Shown piece after piece: positions 8,491 through 16,535 of a DNA stretch of 64,000 bases. Source of the stretch: Paenibacillus xylanivorans (GTDB taxonomy: Bacteria > Bacillota > Bacilli > Paenibacillales > Paenibacillaceae); contig NZ_LITU01000034.1 of the NCBI RefSeq assembly GCF_001280595.1, positions 1,606 to 65,605 on the forward strand, read 5' to 3'. Below the pieces are notes generated by a model. It was not told the DNA's origin. It did not search any database and saw only the letters and a program-made list of their open reading frames with translations. The position numbers were made by a program, and so were the translations under genes. Positions within the stretch are counted from its first letter, which is position 1. Each line of letters starts with the position of its first letter.

Positions 8491-10368
8491 GTGGTTACAC
8501 GTATTAATGGGTTTTCCGGAATGGATATTGAAAGTATGGTCAAAAGTATGATGGCAACCAAGCGCGTGCCATTAGACAAGCTCAATCAAGAAAAGCAACT
8601 TTTACAGTGGCAACGGGAAAGCTACCGCGAATTAAGCAGTAAATTATATGACTTCAGATCCAATAAGTTAATTACGAAATATGGAAGTTCTACTGCGCTG
8701 AACGCGAATAAAGCAACAGTTACGGGGAACACAGATGCGGTTAAAGCCGAAGCGTCAGCAACCGCTAACGGAGTTGAAATGAGGATTAGTGTTGAAAAGC
8801 TCGCCGAAAGTGCAACGATCACAACGTCGGGGCTTGGCCAAGGGATAAGTGGTACCACGTCATTGGCCGCTTTGGAAGGTGTAGACTTATCTATGATGGG
8901 TTCAGCGGACATGGCGAAGTACCTTCAAAAAGGCTTTGATATCAAAATCAATGGAGTAAGCTTTACCGATAAGGATGGTAAATCTTTATTTAATGGTATG
9001 ACGTCCATCTCTACTCTGGTCTCGACCATTAATTCCAACGCTCAGGCGAATGCAATCGCAAGTTATGATGAAATTACAGGTAAGTTATCCATTGCTTCTA
9101 AAACAGGAGGAGAAGGTAACACGGTTACCGTGGAGACTCCTAGTGGTGGAAATTCCATAATGGCACTCTTTTCTAAAAAGACTGTGATCGAAACAAAAGG
9201 TCCAGGTACTGACGTTACGGCTGACAAAACACTGGCTGATCTGTACAAGCTAAATGGTGGTAAAGATCCGGAACCAGGCACACCGGCCAAAACGTACAGT
9301 TTTGTTCTTAACGGAAAAACACTAAATTTTAATGGAACTGATAAAATATCCGATGTGCTAGATAAAATCAATGCTCCTGGCTCCGATGCAATGGCGGAGT
9401 TTACAGGTGGAAAATTGACCATTACTGCTCAAGAGGGTAAAGAGCTAAAGATTAGCGGTGGATCCTACGAATTTATGAGTTTGTTCAAAGGAACCAAATC
9501 TTATGAGGATGGCGCTCCACTTATTCCTACTGAAGGTAAAGATGCCATTGTTACAGTGAATGGTGAACCTATAAAAGGTATCAAGAGTAACTCTTTTTCT
9601 CTCAATGGAGTACAAATTACTTTGTTGGGTGTTACTAAGACGGGTACAGTTGATAATTTGGCTGTAATTAAGAACCAAAGTGATCCTGACAAAGCTTTGG
9701 AATCCATCAAGGGTTTTATTGAAGATTACAATAGCTTAATTAAAGCTCTGAATTCAAAGGTTGAAGAGACGAAGTATCGTGATTTCAAACCATTGACAGA
9801 CGAGCAAAAGAAAGAGCTGAAGGAATCCGAGATTGATACCTGGACCGAAAAAGCAAAAAGTGGTTTACTTAAAAATGATGATATCATTAAATCCGTGTTG
9901 TCCGAGATGCGTGCAGTAATTACGGATAAACTTGGTCCTCTAAGCGCTTTGGGAATTACAACAGGTAACTATTCGGAGAATGGTAAACTGGTTATCGAGA
10001 ACGAGACAAAACTGAAGAATATGATTAGTACGAATCCACAACTCGCATTGGATCTGTTTCAAGGTCCTGCCAACGCTCCAAACGAAGGTATATTCGACAA
10101 ATTGGCAGATAAGGTATCTAATGCGATTGAGAAAGTCTACCAGCGTGCAGGTACCAACAGATATACAACTGATATAACCAGTGCTTTTCGTGATGAGAAT
10201 ATCATGGGTCGTAAAATGAAAGATTATAATAATCGAATTCTGACGATGCAAACGAACTTGCAAAGAACGGAAGACAGATACTATAAACAATTTGCTGCGA
10301 TGGAAGCAGCGATGAACAAGATGCAAACACAGTCGTCCAGCCTCTTTTCCAGTTTGGGACAATCTTAA
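8491..10368 (+). CDS. fliD: Flagellar filament cap protein FliD (HAP2)
   Basis: A 625-residue protein with the FliD N-terminal block (INGFSGMDIESMVKSMMATK) and C-terminal block with coiled-coil (MGRKMKDYNNRILTMQTNL, YYKQFAAMEAAMNKMQTQSS). It forms the cap under which flagellin subunits fold at the filament tip. The large central region is variable and contains repeated beta-rich segments (TLNFNGTDKISDVLDKINA). GTG start behind GGTGGAGGTG. Its chaperone candidates fliS and fliT follow. Confidence 0.95.
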   Translation: MVTRINGFSGMDIESMVKSMMATKRVPLDKLNQEKQLLQWQRESYRELSSKLYDFRSNKLITKYGSSTALNANKATVTGNTDAVKAEASATANGVEMRISVEKLAESATITTSGLGQGISGTTSLAALEGVDLSMMGSADMAKYLQKGFDIKINGVSFTDKDGKSLFNGMTSISTLVSTINSNAQANAIASYDEITGKLSIASKTGGEGNTVTVETPSGGNSIMALFSKKTVIETKGPGTDVTADKTLADLYKLNGGKDPEPGTPAKTYSFVLNGKTLNFNGTDKISDVLDKINAPGSDAMAEFTGGKLTITAQEGKELKISGGSYEFMSLFKGTKSYEDGAPLIPTEGKDAIVTVNGEPIKGIKSNSFSLNGVQITLLGVTKTGTVDNLAVIKNQSDPDKALESIKGFIEDYNSLIKALNSKVEETKYRDFKPLTDEQKKELKESEIDTWTEKAKSGLLKNDDIIKSVLSEMRAVITDKLGPLSALGITTGNYSENGKLVIENETKLKNMISTNPQLALDLFQGPANAPNEGIFDKLADKVSNAIEKVYQRAGTNRYTTDITSAFRDENIMGRKMKDYNNRILTMQTNLQRTEDRYYKQFAAMEAAMNKMQTQSSSLFSSLGQS

Positions 10369-10385
10369 TATAAAGGGTGAGACTT

Positions 10386-10796
10386 TTGATTACATCTCCT
10401 TATGATAAATACCGCCAATCTTCGGTCCAGACATCAAACCCGGCACAATTGGTCATTATGTTGTATGATGGGGCAATTCGTTTTGTGAAAACCGCTATTG
10501 ACGGGCTAGCTCAAAAGGACAATGAGAAGATAAGTCTGAATTTGGGGAAAGCCCAAACCATTATCAGTGAGTTGATGAGCACGTTGGATCGCTCTTATGA
10601 TATTTCCAAAAACTTGCATTCACTTTACGAGTATACTAATTATTTGCTTGTAGAAGCTAACATACGTAAGGATGTGGCTAAAGCTGAAGAGGCAGTGGGT
10701 TATCTAACGGATCTTCGTGATACGTGGCTACAAGCATCCAAGATTGCTGCAGGGCAGGAAGCACCGCCTATATCTACGGAAAGTGCTCATGGATAG
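10386..10796 (+). CDS. fliS: Flagellar export chaperone FliS
   Basis: A small helical protein (SPYDKYRQSSVQTSNPAQLVIM, LYDGAIRF, then conserved helices ending AAGQEAPP), the FliS family. FliS binds the C-terminal helix of newly made flagellin and prevents premature polymerisation; in Bacilli it also connects to the FliW-Hag-CsrA balance. A TTG at 10386 is preferred (136 residues, MITSPYDKY) because AAAGGGTGA lies just upstream; a GTG at 10377 inside that RBS would add three residues. It overlaps fliT by eight bases. Confidence 0.92.
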   Translation: MITSPYDKYRQSSVQTSNPAQLVIMLYDGAIRFVKTAIDGLAQKDNEKISLNLGKAQTIISELMSTLDRSYDISKNLHSLYEYTNYLLVEANIRKDVAKAEEAVGYLTDLRDTWLQASKIAAGQEAPPISTESAHG

Positions 10797-11130
10797 ATTG
10801 ACGTATATGACTCAGCTGCAGCAGCTAACGAGCAGTATTATGGATGAGTTATACGAAGCCGATTATGAGAAGCTTGAAGCTTTTGTTGAGGAACGTCAGG
10901 TTATTATTGACGGACTCGTGAAGCAGTTCTCATCACAAACTGCAAGTTTATCTGAGAAGATGGAGATAGAACAACTTCTAGGTAATGATAACGAGATTGT
11001 AGCGCGTATGAACGTTCTTCGATTGGAAGCTCAGGACTGGCTCCATAAGCGTGGACAGGCCAAGACACAACGAAATGCTTATGAGTCCGGCTATACGCCA
11101 GATAGTTTTTTGATGGACAAGAAGAAATAA
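10789..11130 (+). CDS. fliT: Flagellar protein FliT-like
   Basis: A 113-residue helical protein (MDRLTYMTQLQQLTSSIMDE at the N-terminus) in the position of fliT. FliT-type proteins are chaperones for the cap protein FliD. The family is poorly conserved in sequence, so the call rests mainly on size, predicted helices and location after fliS. The ATG overlaps the end of fliS, giving translational coupling. Last gene of the flagellar cluster. Confidence 0.8.
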   Translation: MDRLTYMTQLQQLTSSIMDELYEADYEKLEAFVEERQVIIDGLVKQFSSQTASLSEKMEIEQLLGNDNEIVARMNVLRLEAQDWLHKRGQAKTQRNAYESGYTPDSFLMDKKK

Positions 11131-11139
11131 GAACTTTAC

Positions 11140-11198
11140 AGAAACCTTCATGCATTACTTGACCGAGATTTAGTCAGGGTAATCGCAAGAAGGTTTCT
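11140..11198 (+). terminator. Long hairpin closing the flagellar operon
   Basis: AGAAACCTTC (11140-11149) pairs with GAAGGTTTCT (11189-11198), with a second inner stem (ATTAC / GTAAT and TTGAC / GTCA). The T run after it is poor, so termination strength is uncertain. Confidence 0.65.
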
Positions 11199-11296
11199 TA
11201 ATTATTATTTGTAGATATTTGTTACCAAAAAAAGGTATACACCTATTCTTGTTGAATAACATTATTGTTAATAAAATACATAAAAGGAGAATTGAT

Positions 11297-12409
11297 ATGA
11301 GGAAAATGTTTTTAGTAGCATCGAAGTGTTTACTGGGCCTCACATTAGTAAGTGGACTGTTTAGTGGAACAACATGGGCAGAATCTAATGGAGAGAGCCT
11401 GCAGGCAGTTCAGATTGAGCTACCCAACAATTTATCTAAACTAGAGCTTCCTGATACCGCCTATTCAACTAAAGGAATTGCTAGAGGTAAGAAAATTGAG
11501 GTTAATCGTCCTGAGATTTCTATTTTATCTAATTTTAACGTGACGGGGGATCGCATAAGTTTTAGTGACAGTTTAACTGCAGCTGATCCAACAGACTTCT
11601 GGTTTTTTAGTGTTCCAACCGATCGCACAATTTTGACTCAGTTACGATCTGCTAACGCTAATTATAGATTTGATTTGTATTCGATTGATTGGAATACAGG
11701 AACTGCAACTCCAACACCATTTTGGGGCAAGGCAGGCGAGATCAAATTTGCAACCGATTTGGCAGCAGGGGATTGGGGACTTCGAGTTACCTCCACAGGT
11801 ACGGTAGGTGACTCCTATAGTATTCATGCTAACATGGCTAATCCTTCAGTAGTTCCTGATCCAAGTAATCCTTCCAAAACAGCGAAACTCACTTCGTATT
11901 CTGAAAACCTAATCTCGGCAGTAATGGAGTATCCTAATGGTGATATTACTGTAAACGGAGCAAAAATTGGGAATACGTCCGCTGTGAGTAATATTAACAC
12001 ACATCTTGCTTGGGCTAGGGAATACACCTTTACAAACGGAGGAGCACATTCATCCATAAATCATGATGTTGATGATGTAAGGATTAAAAGTGTCACAATT
12101 CCATTGAAGTATACGTCTCAATATGCACAGTCGGACAATGCGGTGTTTATAACTTTGGATAAAGGGACTTTATTCACTTCATTCCGTTCTAATTTCGTTT
12201 CTGGCGTTCCCACTTCAAGCTGGAGTACTTTTGATGATGTACAAGGTAGAACGACACCTCGTAGACTTGATGACATTGATATGTTTGGTGATCCAGATCT
12301 TTTGGTTTATGATTTGGATAAGAAAAAAGTTATTGATTTTGCGAGTAACTTGAATTATTGGTATGCAAAGGGGATAGAGGCTTTCCCTTCTGTTGTTTAT
12401 TATAGATAA
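11297..12409 (+). CDS. Secreted protein of unknown function
   Basis: 370 residues with a clear Sec signal peptide (MRKMFLVASKCLLGLTLVSG, cut probably after TWA at residue 28). Residues about 80-180 (RISFSDSLTAADPTDFWFFS ... LAAGDWGLRVTSTG) resemble the all-beta PPC-like domain pattern often attached to secreted peptidases, but no catalytic motif is visible. The C-terminal 190 residues are not recognised. The ATG at 11297 follows AAAAGGAGA; the upstream extension lacks an RBS. It is single, closed by a terminator, and sits where B. subtilis goes directly from fliT to hpf, so it is probably accessory. Confidence 0.75.
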   Translation: MRKMFLVASKCLLGLTLVSGLFSGTTWAESNGESLQAVQIELPNNLSKLELPDTAYSTKGIARGKKIEVNRPEISILSNFNVTGDRISFSDSLTAADPTDFWFFSVPTDRTILTQLRSANANYRFDLYSIDWNTGTATPTPFWGKAGEIKFATDLAAGDWGLRVTSTGTVGDSYSIHANMANPSVVPDPSNPSKTAKLTSYSENLISAVMEYPNGDITVNGAKIGNTSAVSNINTHLAWAREYTFTNGGAHSSINHDVDDVRIKSVTIPLKYTSQYAQSDNAVFITLDKGTLFTSFRSNFVSGVPTSSWSTFDDVQGRTTPRRLDDIDMFGDPDLLVYDLDKKKVIDFASNLNYWYAKGIEAFPSVVYYR

Positions 12410-12463
12410 TTTAGTACTTATATAGCGCTTAGAATCGAATGTGGAAAAATAATGATCCAAATA

Positions 12464-12497
12464 AAAAAAAGCTCATCGTTACGATGGGCTTTTTTTA
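12464..12497. terminator. Terminator after the secreted protein gene
   Basis: A-rich left flank, AGCTCATCG / CGATGGGCT stem (12470-12490, one T-G pair), then seven T residues. The A and T flanks make it usable on both strands. Confidence 0.9.
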
Positions 12498-12802
12498 TAT
12501 TTATACTTTAGCTAAAGTTAGATATTATCCTTCTACGCTATGGTTGCTGTACCTAAATCAACAATCAAGCGCAAAATCACAACTTGCTCCAATTGCAACA
12601 CCACTCTGTTAAGGAGAGTTAATCACTAAAAAGAATAACCATTTGGTTCGATCTTCTTGGTCCAGCCTTTTTTTCTACTTGGATAGGTTGTCACTCCACA
12701 AGTAGAAAGTATCATATTCAATTGACTAACTTCCAGCGCATCTTAAACATCGATTTCGTAAAGTTTAATCATTTTTTTAATTCAATAACGCACCGACTTT
12801 GT
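12498..12802. other. Intergenic region between two convergent secreted-protein genes
   Basis: About 300 bases without an intact gene. The plus strand holds only a 29-codon ATG frame (12540-12629) with no RBS. The minus strand holds a 48-codon frame broken by one stop, listed separately as a possible pseudogene. Confidence 0.6.
12626..12772 (-). pseudogene. Small open frame with one internal stop (possible decayed small protein)
   Basis: Read on the minus strand from ATG at 12772, the frame gives MIKLYEIDV, a TAA (12743-12745), and then DALEVSQLNMILSTCG followed by VTTYPSRKKGWTKKIEPNGYSF (shown in two parts), ending at TAG (12626-12628). The part after the stop has protein-like composition and could also be read from an internal ATG as a 29-residue peptide. 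The family is not recognised, and there is no convincing RBS. It may be chance, a remnant, or a real short peptide. Confidence 0.3.
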
Positions 12803-13948
12803 CTAATAGATTGTAATCAGATAAATCTGTTCATCTTCTTCGAGATAGTGAAAGGATAGCGTGCGCGAACCGTATTTGTAGATCATGTCATATCCGCCTT
12901 CTGCTTCATTTAAATATTCTTTCTGTGGTTTACCTAGCCATAACTTCACCGTTTCGGGATAGAGATTACGTTGCTCTGCGAACAGGTTGAAGACCATGAT
13001 TCTCGATTTGTTATCCAGTTCGTGCAGGTAAGAGTCAAAGCCTATCGCGTATTGCGAATAAACATAATATGCTCCCCATTCACCGTTCTCCCTGGACTTA
13101 GCCTTGTTTAATGTATTTGACATGGATTTGTGGGTCATACCCAGCTTGATATTTGGCTGATTCGGGAGAATCCCCTTCATTGCAGAGTTCTTAAGACTTT
13201 CGAGATAGGCGCGATCTCCGATTCCTGAGTTAGGCCATGTTGGCTGATCAAAATTAAGATAACGAGTGTCAGTTAAACGCAATTCTAATTTAGAAATGTT
13301 GAGTTTAAAGGTTTCTATTTCATATTTAAACACAGTGTTATTGTAGAACTTGAATTGCACTCGTGATTCTGACAACATACGTATGCCGCCCTCTCTAGCG
13401 GCAGGATAGAAATTATTTATTTTTTTGCCTTTGTTATCTACGAATTTTAACGGTTGTAATACACCTGAGCGAATAATAAACGGTTTAGCCAAATTAAAGT
13501 TGGATGATCCCCACTCCGTGATGAACAGCATATCTGGTGTAAGTTTTTCCTTACTCTTAATGGTGTAATGCCAGGTTTGTGGTAAGGTAATAGAATGAAG
13601 GTCGAGGTCCGCGGACTGAACTGTGCCGTAGGTGGCTCCTTTTTTTAACAATGCTGCGCGATAAGTGCCTGTATATGTAGGGTCACCAGGGTTGTTATTG
13701 GTCCATAAGTCTTCTTCTGTTAGGGTTGAGATTTCTTCATCTTGAGCAAAAATAAAGACCGTATATGGCGTCTGGTACGCATCACGAAGTGTGAAGGATA
13801 ACCGACTGATTTCTTTCAATTCCTCTGCAGGCATTCGATTCCCTTGAGCATTTGCATGATTGGATGGAGCCAATACCAATATCCCGAAAAAAAGGATAGG
13901 TAGTAGAATCATAGCAATCCAATTTTGCTTCTGAAGTGAGTGAATCAT
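12803..13948 (-). CDS. Secreted protein with DUF4309-like C-terminus
   Basis: 381 residues with a signal peptide (LLPILFFGILVLAPSNHANA, cut near ANA-QG). The C-terminal 110 residues (LPNQPNIKLGMTHKSMSNTL ... YVYSQYAIGFDSYL ... VKLWLGKPQKEYLNEAEGG ... YKYGSRTLSFHYL) follow the layout of DUF4309/YjgB-type proteins. The N-terminal half is unrecognised. Function unknown. The minus-strand RBS AAGGGGAG stands about 10 bases before the ATG. It is a single gene, convergent with the other secreted-protein gene and divergent from the cold-shock gene. Confidence 0.75.
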   Translation of the reverse strand: MIHSLQKQNWIAMILLPILFFGILVLAPSNHANAQGNRMPAEELKEISRLSFTLRDAYQTPYTVFIFAQDEEISTLTEEDLWTNNNPGDPTYTGTYRAALLKKGATYGTVQSADLDLHSITLPQTWHYTIKSKEKLTPDMLFITEWGSSNFNLAKPFIIRSGVLQPLKFVDNKGKKINNFYPAAREGGIRMLSESRVQFKFYNNTVFKYEIETFKLNISKLELRLTDTRYLNFDQPTWPNSGIGDRAYLESLKNSAMKGILPNQPNIKLGMTHKSMSNTLNKAKSRENGEWGAYYVYSQYAIGFDSYLHELDNKSRIMVFNLFAEQRNLYPETVKLWLGKPQKEYLNEAEGGYDMIYKYGSRTLSFHYLEEDEQIYLITIY

Positions 13949-14054
13949 TTCTGTAATCTCCCCTTGTTAAATGAAATATAATAGTCTTGGTGACATACTG
14001 AATTTTAACATGCCTATCCATTCCTATACCATTATTATCTTGAAATCACTTCCT

Positions 14055-14069
14055 TTAACCTTAGGTTAA
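14055..14069. promoter_or_regulatory. Inverted repeat TTAACC-TTA-GGTTAA
   Basis: A perfect 6-bp dyad with a 3-base centre between two divergently transcribed genes, about 110 bases upstream of the minus-strand secreted protein. It could be an operator; there is no direct support. Confidence 0.3.
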
Positions 14070-14224
14070 TAAAGAGAAACTATTAAAGACCAATATTATC
14101 TTGGAAATGCATAAAAATAGGCGTATCACTAGTCTAATAACCTGATATATTAACAATCCCCCATCGTTCAGCACAATCTCCAATTAATCTACAAAAAATT
14201 CCAAGAAAACATTTACGTTACCAA

Positions 14225-14254
14225 TTGACAATGGATAACTTTGGATGGTATTAT
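14225..14254 (+). promoter_or_regulatory. SigA promoter of the cold-shock gene
   Basis: Perfect -35 TTGACA (14225-14230), 18-base spacer, -10 TATTAT (14249-14254). The expected transcript has a leader of about 60 bases, which in csp genes often takes part in temperature control. Confidence 0.8.
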
Positions 14255-14321
14255 CTGAGTTGTGGGCTGAGGTTAAGGCCGAAAGCTTCACTTCATTTGA
14301 TGACGAAGGGAATGTTAGTGC

Positions 14322-14519
14322 ATGCAAGGTAAAGTAAAATGGTTCAACGCAGAAAAAGGTTACGGTTTCATTGAAACTGAAGACGGCGGCGACGTATTCG
14401 TACATTTCTCCGCAATTCAAACCGAAGGATTCAAAACTTTGGAAGAAGGTCAATCCGTAGAATTCGACATCGTCGAAGGCGCGCGTGGACCGCAAGCAGC
14501 TAACGTAATCAAATTATAA
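14322..14519 (+). CDS. Cold-shock protein (CspA family)
   Basis: A complete 65-residue cold-shock domain, [20 protein letters not shown], with RNP1 (KGYGFIE) and RNP2 (VFVHFSAI) motifs. It is an RNA chaperone/single-stranded nucleic acid binder of the CspB/CspD type; exact paralogue assignment is not possible from sequence alone. RBS AAGGGA in front of the ATG. Monocistronic with its own promoter and terminator. Confidence 0.96.
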   Translation: MQGKVKWFNAEKGYGFIETEDGGDVFVHFSAIQTEGFKTLEEGQSVEFDIVEGARGPQAANVIKL

Positions 14520-14584
14520 TCATCCGGACAATCCGACCTACATATATGGTTAGATGGTTACCAATTGAATTAACGCTAGCATCA

Positions 14585-14613
14585 GACTCCGGTTTTTCCG
14601 GGGTCTTTTTTTT
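14585..14613 (+). terminator. Terminator of the cold-shock gene
   Basis: GACTCCGG (14585-14592), loop TTTTT, CCGGGGTC (14598-14605) with one G-T pair, then eight T residues. The remaining bases up to 14876 show no gene. Confidence 0.92.
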
Positions 14614-14876
14614 GTTTTAATAGATTCGAGATTTGAGGATCTGTTAAGGATATTATTGGTATTAATTTGATAGTTTCAAGACATAGATTGTATTCGTTTT
14701 ACATAATAGATTGAAGGAGCTCGGAAACGGTTAATTACATCATCAAGCGCCTAATAAGACAATCCGTGTTAATTAACGATTATGCCTCAAAATGGAGAAA
14801 TATCGCGAAATATGGTGGTAAGCCTATGTTGGCTGATGTGGCTTGAACAAATGTCATTATTCGGTCACCGGGAGTT

Positions 14877-14906
14877 TTTACATGGCGCTTACATTCGTGT
14901 TATAAT
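14877..14906 (+). promoter_or_regulatory. Promoter of hpf
   Basis: TTTACA (14877-14882), 18-base spacer, TATAAT (14901-14906), SigA type. The leader to the hpf RBS would be very short. The rest of the 417-base gap 14520-14936 carries only the csp terminator. Confidence 0.65.
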
Positions 14907-14936
14907 GAAGTGGCAAAGGAAAAGGAGGAGTGCCCT

Positions 14937-15500
14937 ATGAATTTAAGTATTCGAGGTCAACAAATCGAGGTTACCGATGCTTTGAAGGATTATGTCGACA
15001 AAAAGTTGAGTAGACTCGAGAAGTATTTCGATGCACCCCTTAACTCTGACGGTGCTGTTACCCTGAGCACGACGAGAGGCTTGCATACAGTAGAGGTGAC
15101 GATCCCTTTGAAAGGCATTGTGCTCCGCGCCGAGGATGAGAGTGACGATATGTACGCTTCCATTGACTCTGTGGTGGACAAGCTGGAACGTCAGATCCGT
15201 AAACACAAAACGAAAATTAACCGTAAGTTCCGCCAGGAAGGCAGCCTGAAAACGCTCTTCGTCGAAGATCCGACAGGTACAGTGGCTACCGCTGAACTGG
15301 ATGCGGAGACCGAAGATGATGACCTGGAAGTGGTACGCACGAAACGGTTTATGTTGAAACCAATGGACGTGGAAGAGGCGATCCTCCAAATGAACATGGT
15401 CGGCCACAATTTCTTCGTATTCTCCAACATTGAGAACGAAGAAGTCAGCGTTGTGTACAAACGGAACGATGGTAAATACGGTTTGATTGAACAAGGCTAA
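14937..15500 (+). CDS. hpf: Ribosome hibernation promoting factor, long form
   Basis: 187 residues: N-terminal HPF/YfiA domain (LSIRGQQIEVTDALKDYVDK ... VEVTIPLKGIVLRAEDE) and the C-terminal domain of long HPFs (KRFMLKPMDVEEAILQMNMV, FFVFSNIENEEVSVVYKRND), which dimerises to pair two 70S ribosomes into 100S particles in stationary phase. The ATG at 14937 follows AAAGGAGGAG; an earlier GTG at 14910 overlaps the promoter. In B. subtilis (yvyD) it likewise lies between fliT and secA. Confidence 0.95.
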   Translation: MNLSIRGQQIEVTDALKDYVDKKLSRLEKYFDAPLNSDGAVTLSTTRGLHTVEVTIPLKGIVLRAEDESDDMYASIDSVVDKLERQIRKHKTKINRKFRQEGSLKTLFVEDPTGTVATAELDAETEDDDLEVVRTKRFMLKPMDVEEAILQMNMVGHNFFVFSNIENEEVSVVYKRNDGKYGLIEQG

Positions 15501-15648
15501 TGGATTCAGTGTAATTGACTGACCTAATGCACTGATTTAGCACACTAACCTGGTTTAGTAACTAAACTTATTGAATTGAAAAATGATTTTTAACGATAAC
15601 GAATGAAGACAGGGACATCTTAGCTTCCTGTATTGGATTAAACTAACA

Positions 15649-15681
15649 AGAGCCTCCATCCTTTATGGGATGGGGCTCTTT
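15649..15681 (+). terminator. Terminator of hpf
   Basis: AGAGCCTCCATCC (15649-15661) pairs with GGGATGGGGCTCT (with G-T pairs), followed by TTTT. Confidence 0.9.
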
Positions 15682-16010
15682 TGTGCGCTGTCGGGCTGGA
15701 AAAAAGTCGCTGGAGCAAGATTGTGAAACTATTTCCCATCCCACTGCGTCTAATATATAGTAGGAATGAGACAAATCCGTGCAATGAAGAATACCAAATT
15801 CCAAATACTCACGGGAATGTTACTGCAGATATATTCTTTTTCTCAACATTGAGATTTTCATCCAAATTTACCACCAAAATTCGTTAACATGGCTTATCTA
15901 ACTGGAAAATGAAATGATAGAATCCAGGGCTTCCGCTAACGACTGTGATTTTTTGCACTTAAACTCCATCGGAGAGGCTTCGAAAGTTCAAAGAAGTGTG
16001 CCGTGGCGTG
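15682..16010. other. Gene-free stretch after hpf
   Basis: No gene is supported. Two frames of 60-70 codons in this area lack a ribosome-binding site and have no protein-like pattern. No repeat or RNA gene was recognised. Confidence 0.5.
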
Positions 16011-16039
16011 TTGCGGCGACCCTTACAAACTGTTACAAT
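16011..16039 (+). promoter_or_regulatory. Candidate secA promoter
   Basis: TTGCGG (16011-16016), 17-base spacer, TACAAT (16034-16039). If used, it gives secA a leader of roughly 490 bases containing two structured elements. Confidence 0.5.
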
Positions 16040-16138
16040 TTATGCAAGAGAATCATTGTCCTGATGAGGAATTGTCAACGAATGATCGCTAATCATAATC
16101 AATGACAGGCACAGCACCATGAACATGATTCATAAGGC

Positions 16139-16183
16139 TCGGTATTCGGCTTATTTCTAATAACCGGATCCGGTTGAATACCG
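16139..16183 (+). promoter_or_regulatory. Hairpin in the secA leader
   Basis: TCGGTATTC (16139-16147) pairs with GAATACCGA (16175-16183); inside is the palindrome AACCGGATCCGGTT. There is no T run after it, so it is not a terminator. A 13-codon frame (ATG 16119 to TAA 16158-16160) overlaps the left arm, but lacks an RBS. Confidence 0.5.
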
Positions 16184-16285
16184 AATCAGCTTCATGAGGA
16201 AATCTTGGCAAGCCTGGAGTTGATTCATCTTATATTATTATTTCTCATATAATTTGAATTTGATTTTTACACGGATGACGAAGAG

Positions 16286-16395
16286 GGCAGAAATGACCTG
16301 TAGAAGCGAAGCGTTCGCCTTTATCCCCAGATTTCTCCCTCTGAGAAGGAGTTAAAGAAATCGGGGGATAACAGCGATCGGAAGGACATTCTGCC
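16286..16395 (+). repeat. Structured dispersed element, copy A (upstream of secA)
   Basis: One of three related elements in the window. Core stem TTATCCCC-A-GATTTC / GAAATC-G-GGGGATAA, flanked by a second stem (GCGTTCGC / GCGATCG type) and an outer stem GGCAG ... CTGCC. An AGAAGCGAAGCG single-stranded segment precedes the core. It ends about 140 bases before the secA start. See the finding on covariation. Confidence 0.85.
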
Positions 16396-16535
16396 AGCTG
16401 AGTAATGGAGTGTAACCTTCAGTAAGCTCAAATTATATCGTTTGTCACCCCCGGGCAAGTGGATTCTTATCCATCCGATGGTGTCGCGTGGCGGCAGCAG
16501 GGGGTCTATTCTGTTTTGCACGAAAGGGGTATACC

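Noticed and set aside
12540-12629. 29-codon plus-strand frame starting MVAVPKSTIKRK, with two cysteines, superficially like ribosomal protein L32
   Set aside because: No RBS, too short, and the resemblance stops after the first few residues.
15681-16105. Two 60-70 codon frames on the plus strand after hpf
   Set aside because: The first begins inside the hpf terminator area, neither has an RBS, and neither shows protein-like patterns.
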